Source: DAOTTX01 sp034437515 (GTDB taxonomy: Bacteria > Chloroflexota > Anaerolineae > Aggregatilineales > Phototrophicaceae). Taken from it: a stretch of DNA of 64,000 nt. The DNA lies in contig DAOTTX010000110.1 in the NCBI GenBank assembly GCA_034437515.1, positions 35,218-99,217 on the forward strand, read 5' to 3'. A program made the translations under genes and the position numbers. Positions 34,839-42,473 of this stretch are shown here, in pieces. The notes below the pieces were generated by a model. That model had not been told where the DNA came from and did no database searches. It worked only from the letters and a program-made list of their open reading frames with translations. Position 1 is the first letter of the stretch. Every line of letters starts with the position of its first letter.

Positions 34839-34901
34839 TTGACCATCCGATAGCCTGCGATGATAGTGATAGATAAAGATTGTTGCATCGGATGGTTAAT
34901 T
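34837..34901. repeat. Long inverted repeat in intergenic region
   Basis: Fifteen-base arms (34837-34851 and 34887-34901) match with one G-U pair; the inner ten bases, ACCATCCGAT and its complement, are perfect. The 35-base interval is AT-rich and unstructured by eye. There is no T-tract, so it is not a standard terminator. It lies between the glycosyltransferase stop and the promoter of the zinc-ribbon gene. Confidence 0.75.
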
Positions 34902-34953
34902 AGTCCTAATGTTCATTAAGTGATAGTTCCTGTGGTGTATTGACTATACGAAG

Positions 34954-36846
34954 TCAAAGATCAATAATGAGAAAGTTTGACTCGTACTCTAATATATCGA
35001 CATTGTAAAAACTTGTACCATCAAACGTATACATCCCCAGGCGCACCTGTTCCGCAAGAACAGCATCCGCAGGGTTGATGCAGAAATCACGTTTGACCGT
35101 ATCTCCAGGTCGCCAATAACGCCCGAACCAACTCAAACCGTCCGCTCCCTGGATTTCGCGCGCTTGTTCGTCAACAAATTTCACCGCAAAGTGATAATCC
35201 ACTGGTGCCTCTTCGGTGATGCGCCACCACACGGAGAGACAATTCGATACCCATCGGTATCCCTCGATTTTGACGCCGTTTGCAAAGCTGGCCTCCACAG
35301 GCTCTAACATCGCCGTTCGCATTCCTGCTGGACGGGTAGCTAACGCATAACAAAGGTCATCCGGACGGCTACGGAAGATAGCTTGTGGTTGCTGGATTTT
35401 ATCGCAATAACTTAACAGCGTTGATGCTTCCGCCGGATAAACGGTCGTCCCCTCAGTTTCAAAACGAACATCTGTACCGTCGTAAAGCAACGCAGCCCAC
35501 ACTGTGACATCGTCACTAATTCCTACTGCCATACCGTCTAACTGTCCGATCACGGGAGCGTCATTTGCGAAAATAGCATCTCGCACATCAAGCAAATAAT
35601 GCAGCGGCGTACCAAATCCATCTGGTGTATGGTGTGTGTCTAGGAAGTTCAACAGCCTTACAAACAGAATAGCTTGCAGGATGGCGATGCCCACGACACC
35701 GGCATAGGCGAAACCCCGAAAAGATTGTGTTGACAAGTTACGTTTTGCCAGAAATTTAGTGAGGTCTTGTATGCAAAAACCGATGATGAGGAAACCGGCA
35801 GGTAGCACCGGGATCAAATAGTGAATAAAAAATGTCGTCCAATCAACACTGTAAATGACTATAGGAAGTAATAACCAGAGCAAAAGCACAATATCAACTG
35901 GCGTTCGCGCATCATTCCGCTTCACTATACGAAGAATTAGCCAACCGGAACTTATCACCAACATCACACTGAAAATAGACAGGACGATACCGACCTCAGG
36001 GACGGTTTCCAGATAATCATCAAACGCTTCTGGTCCGGCAAGTGAGTGAATTTCTGCACCCTCAAACAGCAACCTCGCACCATCCACCGATTGTAGTGAA
36101 ATCAACGGAGTATCCTTAGCGGCATCGTCACCGGCTGAAACTGCCTCGATGACGCGCTGCGGATCATCCCAACCGGCCCGAACCATGCCGATGACATAAG
36201 GTAAAGTCACCAGAAAGGCCAGGACAACACCTATCACTACATAACGCAACCCGCGGCGATCCCGCAGCAGCAAATATAGCGACACCGGGACGATCACAAA
36301 CGCGCCGTAGTGTATCTGTCCGGTGATGGCCAAAAGTGGAAAATGTAGGACTTTCGCCCACCGTTTGCGATCGACAAATCCTAACAAACCACTCCCGATG
36401 GTCAACAGTATAAACACGGGCAGCATATTCTGTGCCCAGATTTTGCGGCTGAAGATCACCGCCCAGGGATTGGCAGTCAGCAGCAAAGCCGCCGTTAGAC
36501 CGGCGAACACACCCCCATAGCGCCGCCCCAACCAATACGTCAACAGGACAGCAAACACGTTTAACAGGCCAATAAACTGCGTCGCAACTTGCGGATTCGA
36601 TGTAAAGAAATAAGGAATTGCCAGAACATAGACGTTGACCGGTGCATTTGGCACCCCGACCGATGAACCAATGCCAAGCAACGGCACATCGCCACCGTTC
36701 GCAAAATCAAGCGCCAGCAGGGAAAGATTGGCTTCGTCTCGCTTGAACTCCACGACACCCGGATTGCCCATTCGTAGATAGATCGCCAGCATCAGAATCG
36801 CCAGGATCGCGCCCCATTCCAGGGCTTTAGCTGTTGCTCTGGGCAT
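34954..36846 (-). CDS. GT-C fold glycosyltransferase (ArnT/PMT-like)
   Basis: 630 residues with about eleven helices followed by a soluble C-terminal domain (about 430-630). The first periplasmic loop contains KRDEAN with the Asp-Glu pair at 37-38, typical of GT39/GT83 enzymes that use polyprenyl-phosphate sugars. Later helices carry the usual aromatic and Arg-rich ends. Acceptor and sugar are unknown. It starts 20 bases inside the FecR-like gene, so the two are translated together. Confidence 0.82.
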   Translation of the reverse strand: MPRATAKALEWGAILAILMLAIYLRMGNPGVVEFKRDEANLSLLALDFANGGDVPLLGIGSSVGVPNAPVNVYVLAIPYFFTSNPQVATQFIGLLNVFAVLLTYWLGRRYGGVFAGLTAALLLTANPWAVIFSRKIWAQNMLPVFILLTIGSGLLGFVDRKRWAKVLHFPLLAITGQIHYGAFVIVPVSLYLLLRDRRGLRYVVIGVVLAFLVTLPYVIGMVRAGWDDPQRVIEAVSAGDDAAKDTPLISLQSVDGARLLFEGAEIHSLAGPEAFDDYLETVPEVGIVLSIFSVMLVISSGWLILRIVKRNDARTPVDIVLLLWLLLPIVIYSVDWTTFFIHYLIPVLPAGFLIIGFCIQDLTKFLAKRNLSTQSFRGFAYAGVVGIAILQAILFVRLLNFLDTHHTPDGFGTPLHYLLDVRDAIFANDAPVIGQLDGMAVGISDDVTVWAALLYDGTDVRFETEGTTVYPAEASTLLSYCDKIQQPQAIFRSRPDDLCYALATRPAGMRTAMLEPVEASFANGVKIEGYRWVSNCLSVWWRITEEAPVDYHFAVKFVDEQAREIQGADGLSWFGRYWRPGDTVKRDFCINPADAVLAEQVRLGMYTFDGTSFYNVDILEYESNFLIIDL

Positions 36847-38293
36847 TCACCGTCTCATCCAACGTTGACCGCCGCGCAAGCAGCGCAACTTCATTGACGT
36901 AAACATCATAATTGTGACCAGAAGCATAGAACTCAATCGACTTAACACGCTCAGGGCGCTCGCCAGATGGGAAGAAGTCGAACAGGTCACCACTATCGTA
37001 GATGTACCACGCATCCGGATAAATTCGGACGTGATCTTGAAAGCACGTCCCGCAGCGCAGCGCCCAGGGCACCATCGGATCAAGCCGAGCATATACACCC
37101 TGGATGAACTCTCGCTCTTGGTAGCGGGGTCGATTATCCTCGTCGGTCAATATGTTTCCCTGTTCGTCACGCAGCAAATCTTCGAAAATGATGCGAACCA
37201 TCAACGGACACTCACTGGCAGCCTGTCCGCACCCACTCAGTGATTGCGAATCGACATAGAGCGTCATCTGGACGAAAAGTTCGTTATACTGGGTGACGTC
37301 AATCCCCTCGTCATTATCACCGAAGTTCTGCCGGCATCCAGTCGCAACGTTGTTACTTGCACCTTCACGCACAAGCCGGAAACTTTCCCGCCCGTCAGGT
37401 GATATTTCAAAGCGATGATTGCCCTTTGGCAAGCGATTCTCACGTGAGATCTCGTTTTGCAGGTCGTTGGAACACACCCATCCCGATGGATATTCGTTCC
37501 CGGCGATGTCCGCTTCGCCGGGACGAAACACCTGCAACTCACTGTTGACCGTTAGATTGTTAAAGGCTGTGCCGATTTCGATCACACCTTCGCTGATGTC
37601 ATACACCCCGCGCCCACCAACAGGTATTGATCGCGGGGTAACGGACTCCTCGCCCAGCATGATCGCCACACCGTCACGGTTCGTCAGTACCAGTTGATCC
37701 GCCGTCCCTTCGACGACGTAACGCCCGCTCTCTAAAATCCGCACCTCATGTCCTTGTGATGAGGAGATGACCAACTCAACATCGCGGATTAGCTCATCGG
37801 CGACGCTGACGTCAATCTCACCGGAAAGCTGACCGAGGTGGATGCGATAAAACCCCGTTCCCCAGCGAAAACGCGGGCGTCTGGCATACAAGAGTTGGAC
37901 GGAAGAGTCACCTTTGACGGTTACGACAGACACCGCACGATCCGCGTTATTAGGATCACGAAAGGTAATTGACGCCTGGGAAAGTGTGTTCGTCTGGTCA
38001 GTACGGACGGTGGTACCGGCATCGATGTAGCGCAGACCGGTTGCGGTTTGTTCTGCGGTGTTTGCCTCTCGCACACCAATCGTCCCACTGCCGACCTGTA
38101 ACGCGGTCGTTAAAGTCACTGATGACTCGAAGAAATAATAGTACGTGCCCAGCGTAGACGCCGTACAAATCAGGCAGAACACGATAAATGAACCGACCAA
38201 CACACTCCACGCGATGCGTGTCGGGTTGCCGAATATATCAGGCGTCACTTCATCGGGTTGTAGTATATTTTCAGCCAATGATGTATCACTCAA
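36827..38293 (-). CDS. FecR-like membrane-anchored protein
   Basis: 488 residues. One helix (about 28-52) anchors a large outer domain. Residues 60-250 resemble a FecR domain: a GTxVRTDQTNTLSQASITFRD strand set, then GQLSGEIDVSV and HEVRILESGRYVV. The remaining part is a beta-rich unknown region with paired Cys (CGQAASEC, CGTC). No sigma factor is encoded nearby, so iron-type sigma signalling is not indicated. Its partner appears to be the overlapping glycosyltransferase. Confidence 0.72.
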   Translation of the reverse strand: MSDTSLAENILQPDEVTPDIFGNPTRIAWSVLVGSFIVFCLICTASTLGTYYYFFESSVTLTTALQVGSGTIGVREANTAEQTATGLRYIDAGTTVRTDQTNTLSQASITFRDPNNADRAVSVVTVKGDSSVQLLYARRPRFRWGTGFYRIHLGQLSGEIDVSVADELIRDVELVISSSQGHEVRILESGRYVVEGTADQLVLTNRDGVAIMLGEESVTPRSIPVGGRGVYDISEGVIEIGTAFNNLTVNSELQVFRPGEADIAGNEYPSGWVCSNDLQNEISRENRLPKGNHRFEISPDGRESFRLVREGASNNVATGCRQNFGDNDEGIDVTQYNELFVQMTLYVDSQSLSGCGQAASECPLMVRIIFEDLLRDEQGNILTDEDNRPRYQEREFIQGVYARLDPMVPWALRCGTCFQDHVRIYPDAWYIYDSGDLFDFFPSGERPERVKSIEFYASGHNYDVYVNEVALLARRSTLDETVNAQSNS

Positions 38294-38311
38294 AACTTAC
38301 CGTGCGCTCTC

Positions 38312-38340
38312 TCGACTGTGCAGCCGAGTCTTAGTATAAT
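38312..38340 (+). promoter_or_regulatory. Candidate promoter for yebC-ruvC-ruvA
   Basis: TCGACT (38312-38317), 17-base spacer, consensus TATAAT (38335-38340), 36 bases before the yebC ATG. Confidence 0.6.
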
Positions 38341-38375
38341 AGCAGATGCAATGTGAAAAAGTAGAGAGGTAATCA

Positions 38376-39149
38376 ATGTCTGGGCATAGTAAATGGTCAA
38401 CAATTAAGCGCAAAAAAGGCGCAGAAGATGCCAAACGTGGCAAGATTTTTACCCGTCTCGCTCGTGAAATCACCATCGCGGCCAAAGAAAGCGGCGGCGA
38501 TGAGAGCACCAATCCAAAACTCAAGTTGGCAGTGCAAAAAGCAAAAGACTCCAACATGCCGAAGGACAACATCGCCCGTGCCATCAAGAAAGGCACAGGT
38601 GAACTCGCAGGTGGTGACATCGAGGAGATCACCTACGAAGCCTACGGCCCGGATGGTGTCGCTTTTCTGATTGATGTCGTGACAGATAACAAAAATCGCT
38701 CGCTCGCTGATGTGAAATATGTCTTCAACCGCAGCGGCGGCAGCATGGCATCTGCCGGGGCCGTCCAATGGCAGTTTGAGCAAAAGGGTTACATCACCAT
38801 CCTCAAAGAGGACGATGAAGGCGAACCGGTAGACATTGACTTTGAAGAAGTGTTCATGGTCGCGGCGGAAGCCGGTGCAGACGATGTTGCCGACGCCGAA
38901 GATATGGTCGTCATCTACACCCCGCGCGATATGTTCGGTGCGGTTGAGCAGGCAGTACGTAATGCAGGCTACAAGACGGACGAGGCCGAACTCCGTTGGG
39001 AGCCGCAGAACGAAACTGAACTCCCGGTTGATAAAGCCGTGAAAAACATGAAGATTGTCGAACAACTCGAAGAACTCGACGACGTTGACGCGGTGTCATC
39101 AAACCTCATGATTACCGACGAGATCGCACTCGCCTTCGAAACCGACTGA
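38376..39149 (+). CDS. YebC/PmpR family protein
   Basis: 257 residues. SGHSKWSTIKRKKGAEDAKRGKIF opens the protein, followed by ESGGDESTNPKLKLAVQKAK and YEAYGPDGVAFLIDVVTDNKNR. These are family blocks of a DNA-binding regulator now also linked to relief of ribosome stalling at proline runs. Its stop overlaps the ruvC start by one base. The yebC-ruvC-ruvA order is widespread in bacteria. GAGAGG lies upstream. Confidence 0.95.
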   Translation: MSGHSKWSTIKRKKGAEDAKRGKIFTRLAREITIAAKESGGDESTNPKLKLAVQKAKDSNMPKDNIARAIKKGTGELAGGDIEEITYEAYGPDGVAFLIDVVTDNKNRSLADVKYVFNRSGGSMASAGAVQWQFEQKGYITILKEDDEGEPVDIDFEEVFMVAAEAGADDVADAEDMVVIYTPRDMFGAVEQAVRNAGYKTDEAELRWEPQNETELPVDKAVKNMKIVEQLEELDDVDAVSSNLMITDEIALAFETD

Positions 39150-39640
39150 TGCTTACCCTCGGCATCGACCCTGGAACCGCCACAATTGGCTATGGGCTAG
39201 TACGAGAGGCCGATGACGGCTCACTGCAAGCGATTGATTACGGTACGATCCGGACGAAGGCGAAAACACCCATGTGGCAGCGCCTCGACATCATTTACCA
39301 GGGCATCACGGCGTTGCTACAAAAACATGAGCCGGATCGTGCCGCGGTAGAAGAACTCTTTTTCGCCAAAAACGTCACCACTGCGATTACAGTCGCGCAA
39401 AGTCGCGGTGTGATTCTGCTTGCGCTGGCTCAGGCATCCATGAGACCTGAAATCGCAGAATATAAGCCCAACGAGATCAAACAGGCGATCTCTGGCTATG
39501 GCGGGGCCAAAAAACCCCAGATGCAAGAGATGACCCGGATGCTGCTCGGTTTAGAATCGATCCCCCGCCCCGATGATGCCGCCGACGCCCTCGCCGTCGC
39601 CATCACCGACCTGCACAGTATGCGTTTTAGCAACTTTTAA
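39149..39640 (+). CDS. ruvC: Holliday junction resolvase RuvC
   Basis: Endonuclease that cuts Holliday junctions. The four acidic catalytic residues are recognisable: Asp7 in LGIDPGTATIGYG, Glu in AAVEELFFAKN, and the Asp pair region in PRPDDAADALAVAI. The length of 163 residues is normal. It is translationally coupled to yebC and followed 18 bases later by ruvA. RuvB is encoded at 4.2-5.2 kb. Confidence 0.97.
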   Translation: MLTLGIDPGTATIGYGLVREADDGSLQAIDYGTIRTKAKTPMWQRLDIIYQGITALLQKHEPDRAAVEELFFAKNVTTAITVAQSRGVILLALAQASMRPEIAEYKPNEIKQAISGYGGAKKPQMQEMTRMLLGLESIPRPDDAADALAVAITDLHSMRFSNF

Positions 39641-39658
39641 CTCAAGAAAGCGGCTTCG

Positions 39659-40231
39659 ATGATTGCAAGCATTCAAGGTAAAATCACTGGTGCCTATAAA
39701 GATCATTTGCTCGTCGTCGTCAATGGCATCGGCTACAAAATTTTCGTGCCCGATGTCTTGCTCAACCGGCAGCCTGGTGAGGCGGTCACCCTGCATACCC
39801 ATCTGGTTGTGCGTGAAGACTCACTTACCCTCTATGGCTTTGAACAACCCCACGAACGCGGTTTGTTTGAAACATTACTGACGATCTCCGGTGTGGGGCC
39901 TAAAGTTGCATTGGCGATGCTCAGTACGTTAAACATTGATAACCTGCGTAATGCCGTCGTCAGTGACCGCGCTGAGATACTCACTCGCGTCCCTGGTATC
40001 GGCAAAAAGACCGCCCAGAAGATTCTGTTTGAACTTAAAGATAAGATTTCCGTCGGCCTCGATGCCGTCCCCGCCGCCGGGTTTGACGACTCTAACAGTG
40101 ATGTGATTGATACCCTGGTCGCACTGGGCTATAGCATCGTAGAAGCGCAAACAGCGGTTCAGTCATTGCCGCCGGACGCCCCCGACGATGTCGAGGAACG
40201 GGTGAAACTCGCACTCCAATATTTCCGCTAG
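39659..40231 (+). CDS. ruvA: Holliday junction DNA-binding protein RuvA
   Basis: Tetrameric protein that clamps the Holliday junction and loads RuvB. Domain I (MIASIQGKITGAYKDHLLVVVNGIGYKIFV split over the first 30 residues), domain II with two helix-hairpin-helix motifs (LLTISGVGPKVALAML; LTRVPGIGKKTAQKIL), and the RuvB-binding domain III (DVIDTLVALGYSIVEAQTAV) are complete. At 190 residues it is full length. Confidence 0.97.
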   Translation: MIASIQGKITGAYKDHLLVVVNGIGYKIFVPDVLLNRQPGEAVTLHTHLVVREDSLTLYGFEQPHERGLFETLLTISGVGPKVALAMLSTLNIDNLRNAVVSDRAEILTRVPGIGKKTAQKILFELKDKISVGLDAVPAAGFDDSNSDVIDTLVALGYSIVEAQTAVQSLPPDAPDDVEERVKLALQYFR

Positions 40232-40240
40232 GAGCAACCA

Positions 40241-40969
40241 ATGACAGAGATATTAATCGGTAAGCGCATTGATGTGCTGGACAAGGGCTTTATCGAACTG
40301 GTTGATATGATGCCCCATCCAGACACGGACGTTTCCGGCGATCTGGCGATTGTAAACGCCGCACGGGTGAGCTTTCTCGGCGAAAGCAAAGGCCAGGACC
40401 GTGACAAGAGGTTACTTTTCTACCTGCTGCGCAACCGGCATACCTCACCATTTGAGATGGTTGAGTTCAAGTTTCGCGCTTGTGCCCCACTCGTGACATG
40501 GTGGCAATGGGTGCGTCACCGCACCTGGAACATGAACGCCCAGTCTGGACGCTACACCCCATTTGAAGAAAATGATTTTTACATACCAGATACCTGGCGG
40601 ATGCAGTCCAAAGACAATAAACAAGCCAGTGCAGGCCAACTCACTGATGACGCCGGAAACGCGCTCACAGAAAAACTCATCGCACACTACACGGAGGGCT
40701 ATCGACTATACGAAGAAGCTCTACAAACCGGTGTCTCGAAAGAGATGGCGCGGTTGTTCTTACCGGGCTTCAGTGTATATTACACCTGGGTGATGAAGAT
40801 CGACGCACATAACCTGATGCACTTTCTGCGGCTCAGGATGGCGGAAGACGCCCAGTACGAGATACGGGTGTATGCGCAGGCGATCTATACCCATTTCTTT
40901 AAGCCCGCCCTCCCCTGGACGGCGGAGGCCTTCGAGGAATACAGCCCGAAGACCTCATTGCCCTCTTGA
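40241..40969 (+). CDS. thyX: FAD-dependent thymidylate synthase ThyX
   Basis: Makes dTMP from dUMP using methylene-tetrahydrofolate and NADPH through FAD. The ThyX motif RHRx7S is present as RHR at 92-94 and Ser at 102, within VRHRTWNMNAQSGRY. VSFLGESKG and HTSPFEMVEFKFR are further family blocks. It is 242 residues long. AGGAGC precedes the ATG, nine bases after ruvA. With tdk at 8 kb the cell has both new synthesis and salvage of dTMP. Confidence 0.96.
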   Translation: MTEILIGKRIDVLDKGFIELVDMMPHPDTDVSGDLAIVNAARVSFLGESKGQDRDKRLLFYLLRNRHTSPFEMVEFKFRACAPLVTWWQWVRHRTWNMNAQSGRYTPFEENDFYIPDTWRMQSKDNKQASAGQLTDDAGNALTEKLIAHYTEGYRLYEEALQTGVSKEMARLFLPGFSVYYTWVMKIDAHNLMHFLRLRMAEDAQYEIRVYAQAIYTHFFKPALPWTAEAFEEYSPKTSLPS

Positions 40970-40972
40970 GGG

Positions 40973-41560
40973 TTATGGTTCCTGTGCGCGTAGGACCTCA
41001 CCACGACTGGGACAGATTTGTATGCCAATGCTATCCAATGGCTCGATCTGCCAGCCGTAGCGTCCCTCCTGGGTGAATACAGCCGCTGGCAAGTTGAAGA
41101 ACTCTTCTTCCGTAAATTCGGTGAGTAGGAACTGCTCCTGCTCACCAAAGATGATGATACGATACAGTGCAGCATCCTCGACCTCACGCCATGCAATCAC
41201 CGGGCTTTCACCAAGTGTAAAACTCTCAACTGAATTCTGGAAATCCGGCGCGAACCCCTCACAAGACTCCGGCGTAAAACGCGGCGGATCCGTTGGTGGT
41301 TGCGGATCCGTTGGCGTCGGCGGGACTGACGTCCCTGTCGGCGAGGGCGTCCAGCTTGGCGGCAGCGTACCGCGCCCCGGCAACGTCGGGAACGGCGTAT
41401 GTGTGGGGAGTGGGGTCAGCGTTGTTCGTGCCGATGAGTCAGTATCGACATCAGCGTTCGCCAGGGTTGGCATCGCCTGTGGTTCGGCGTCATCGCCCTG
41501 GCAGGCGATCAGCAGTAACGGCAAAAACAATGTCAAAAACAGCAACTTTGTTATACGCAT
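40973..41560 (-). CDS. Lipoprotein with Pro/Thr-rich linker
   Basis: 195 residues. A lipobox LLIAC places the modified Cys near residue 20. A Pro/Thr linker (about 45-92) holds the rest away from the membrane. The C-terminal domain (about 95-195) has ESPVIAWREVEDAALYRIIIFG, which reads like a fibronectin-type beta fold. No named family. It is the last gene of a three-gene minus operon with a small membrane protein and a truncated hemoglobin. Confidence 0.78.
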   Translation of the reverse strand: MRITKLLFLTLFLPLLLIACQGDDAEPQAMPTLANADVDTDSSARTTLTPLPTHTPFPTLPGRGTLPPSWTPSPTGTSVPPTPTDPQPPTDPPRFTPESCEGFAPDFQNSVESFTLGESPVIAWREVEDAALYRIIIFGEQEQFLLTEFTEEEFFNLPAAVFTQEGRYGWQIEPLDSIGIQICPSRGEVLRAQEP

Positions 41561-41574
41561 AGGAACACTCCAAC

Positions 41575-41967
41575 TTAAGCCGATTGGTTCTGGAGCAGCA
41601 CAAGCCGCAAAAACCAGAAACCGACCAGCAACAACGCAAATAAACCAATGACTAAATAACCAACTGTCGCCATTTTCGCCTGACGATCTTCGCCAATCGT
41701 GCCGACGATCAACTGCCAGCCGATCACGTACATCAACAGGCCAAACCCGGCGGAAACAAATGAGGGCAAAATCCGAGTCGATTCGCTGAAAAAGTATTCG
41801 ATGTAAATCTCATCGACCACCTCTCGCAGGGCGAATGTCGTCGCTAGCGCGAAAAAGGCCGCGATCAAAATCCGCACCAGACGCGGCAAGCCCAGCACCC
41901 AACCGACCAGACGCAAGGGCAGATTTTCCGCGTCTTCTCGCTGTTTGGTCTCTCTACCTGCCATCAT
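41575..41967 (-). CDS. Small membrane protein of unknown function
   Basis: 130 residues with three hydrophobic helices (about 28-48, 64-88, 100-124) and a charged N-terminus. No family recognised. It overlaps the hemoglobin gene by four bases (ATGA) and precedes the lipoprotein gene by 14, which supports it as a real coding gene in this operon. Confidence 0.72.
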   Translation of the reverse strand: MMAGRETKQREDAENLPLRLVGWVLGLPRLVRILIAAFFALATTFALREVVDEIYIEYFFSESTRILPSFVSAGFGLLMYVIGWQLIVGTIGEDRQAKMATVGYLVIGLFALLLVGFWFLRLVLLQNQSA

Positions 41968-42365
41968 GCCTCCTCATCATCGGTGGTGTAGATGTTGACC
42001 ATATGCGGTGCAGCACGCATGAAATACTGGCGCATGGCGCTACGTGCCGGCTCCTGGATGCCGACCTCATCAATGGATGCTAGCATATGGGTCAGCCAAC
42101 GCTGCCCCGTTTCGGCGTTAATCGAAAAGGGTTGGTGCCGCATCCGCAAGCGTGGATGTCCACGTTGTTCCGAATACGTCGTCGGCCCACCAAACAGTTG
42201 CGTCAAAAACAATTTTTGCCAGAGCTTCCCCTCTTCGAGATCATCGGGGAACACATCACGCAGTGCCTCGTCCGCTTCGATCTTCTCATAGAAAACCTCG
42301 ACAAGGTTTTCAAACGTTTTTTCACCACCGACCATCTCGTAAATGGTGGGTTCGTCTCTCTGCAT
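41964..42365 (-). CDS. Truncated hemoglobin (group II-like)
   Basis: Heme protein of 133 residues with the two-over-two globin fold. The proximal His is at about 76 in RGHPRLRMRHQPF, a typical group II segment; Phe25-Tyr26 match the B9-B10 pair, and Trp49 or a nearby aromatic residue may line the pocket. Family members bind oxygen or detoxify nitric oxide and peroxide. It is the first gene of its operon. Confidence 0.93.
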   Translation of the reverse strand: MQRDEPTIYEMVGGEKTFENLVEVFYEKIEADEALRDVFPDDLEEGKLWQKLFLTQLFGGPTTYSEQRGHPRLRMRHQPFSINAETGQRWLTHMLASIDEVGIQEPARSAMRQYFMRAAPHMVNIYTTDDEEA

Positions 42366-42390
42366 ATATCACCCTGTAAAAAGATTTGAC

Positions 42391-42418
42391 TGGACAATTA
42401 CGTGTTGAACGATACAAT
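42391..42418 (+). promoter_or_regulatory. Promoter for the tandem PstS-like gene
   Basis: TGGACA (42391-42396), 16-base spacer, TACAAT (42413-42418), about 56 bases before the ATG. Confidence 0.55.
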
Positions 42419-42473
42419 CTTCCCGTTAACGTCAATTATAAAGATACCCACATCGACAAAGGGAGTATAAACT

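Noticed and set aside
38397..39065. Long minus-strand open frame opposite yebC
   Set aside because: It lies entirely within the certain yebC gene and encodes no recognisable domain.
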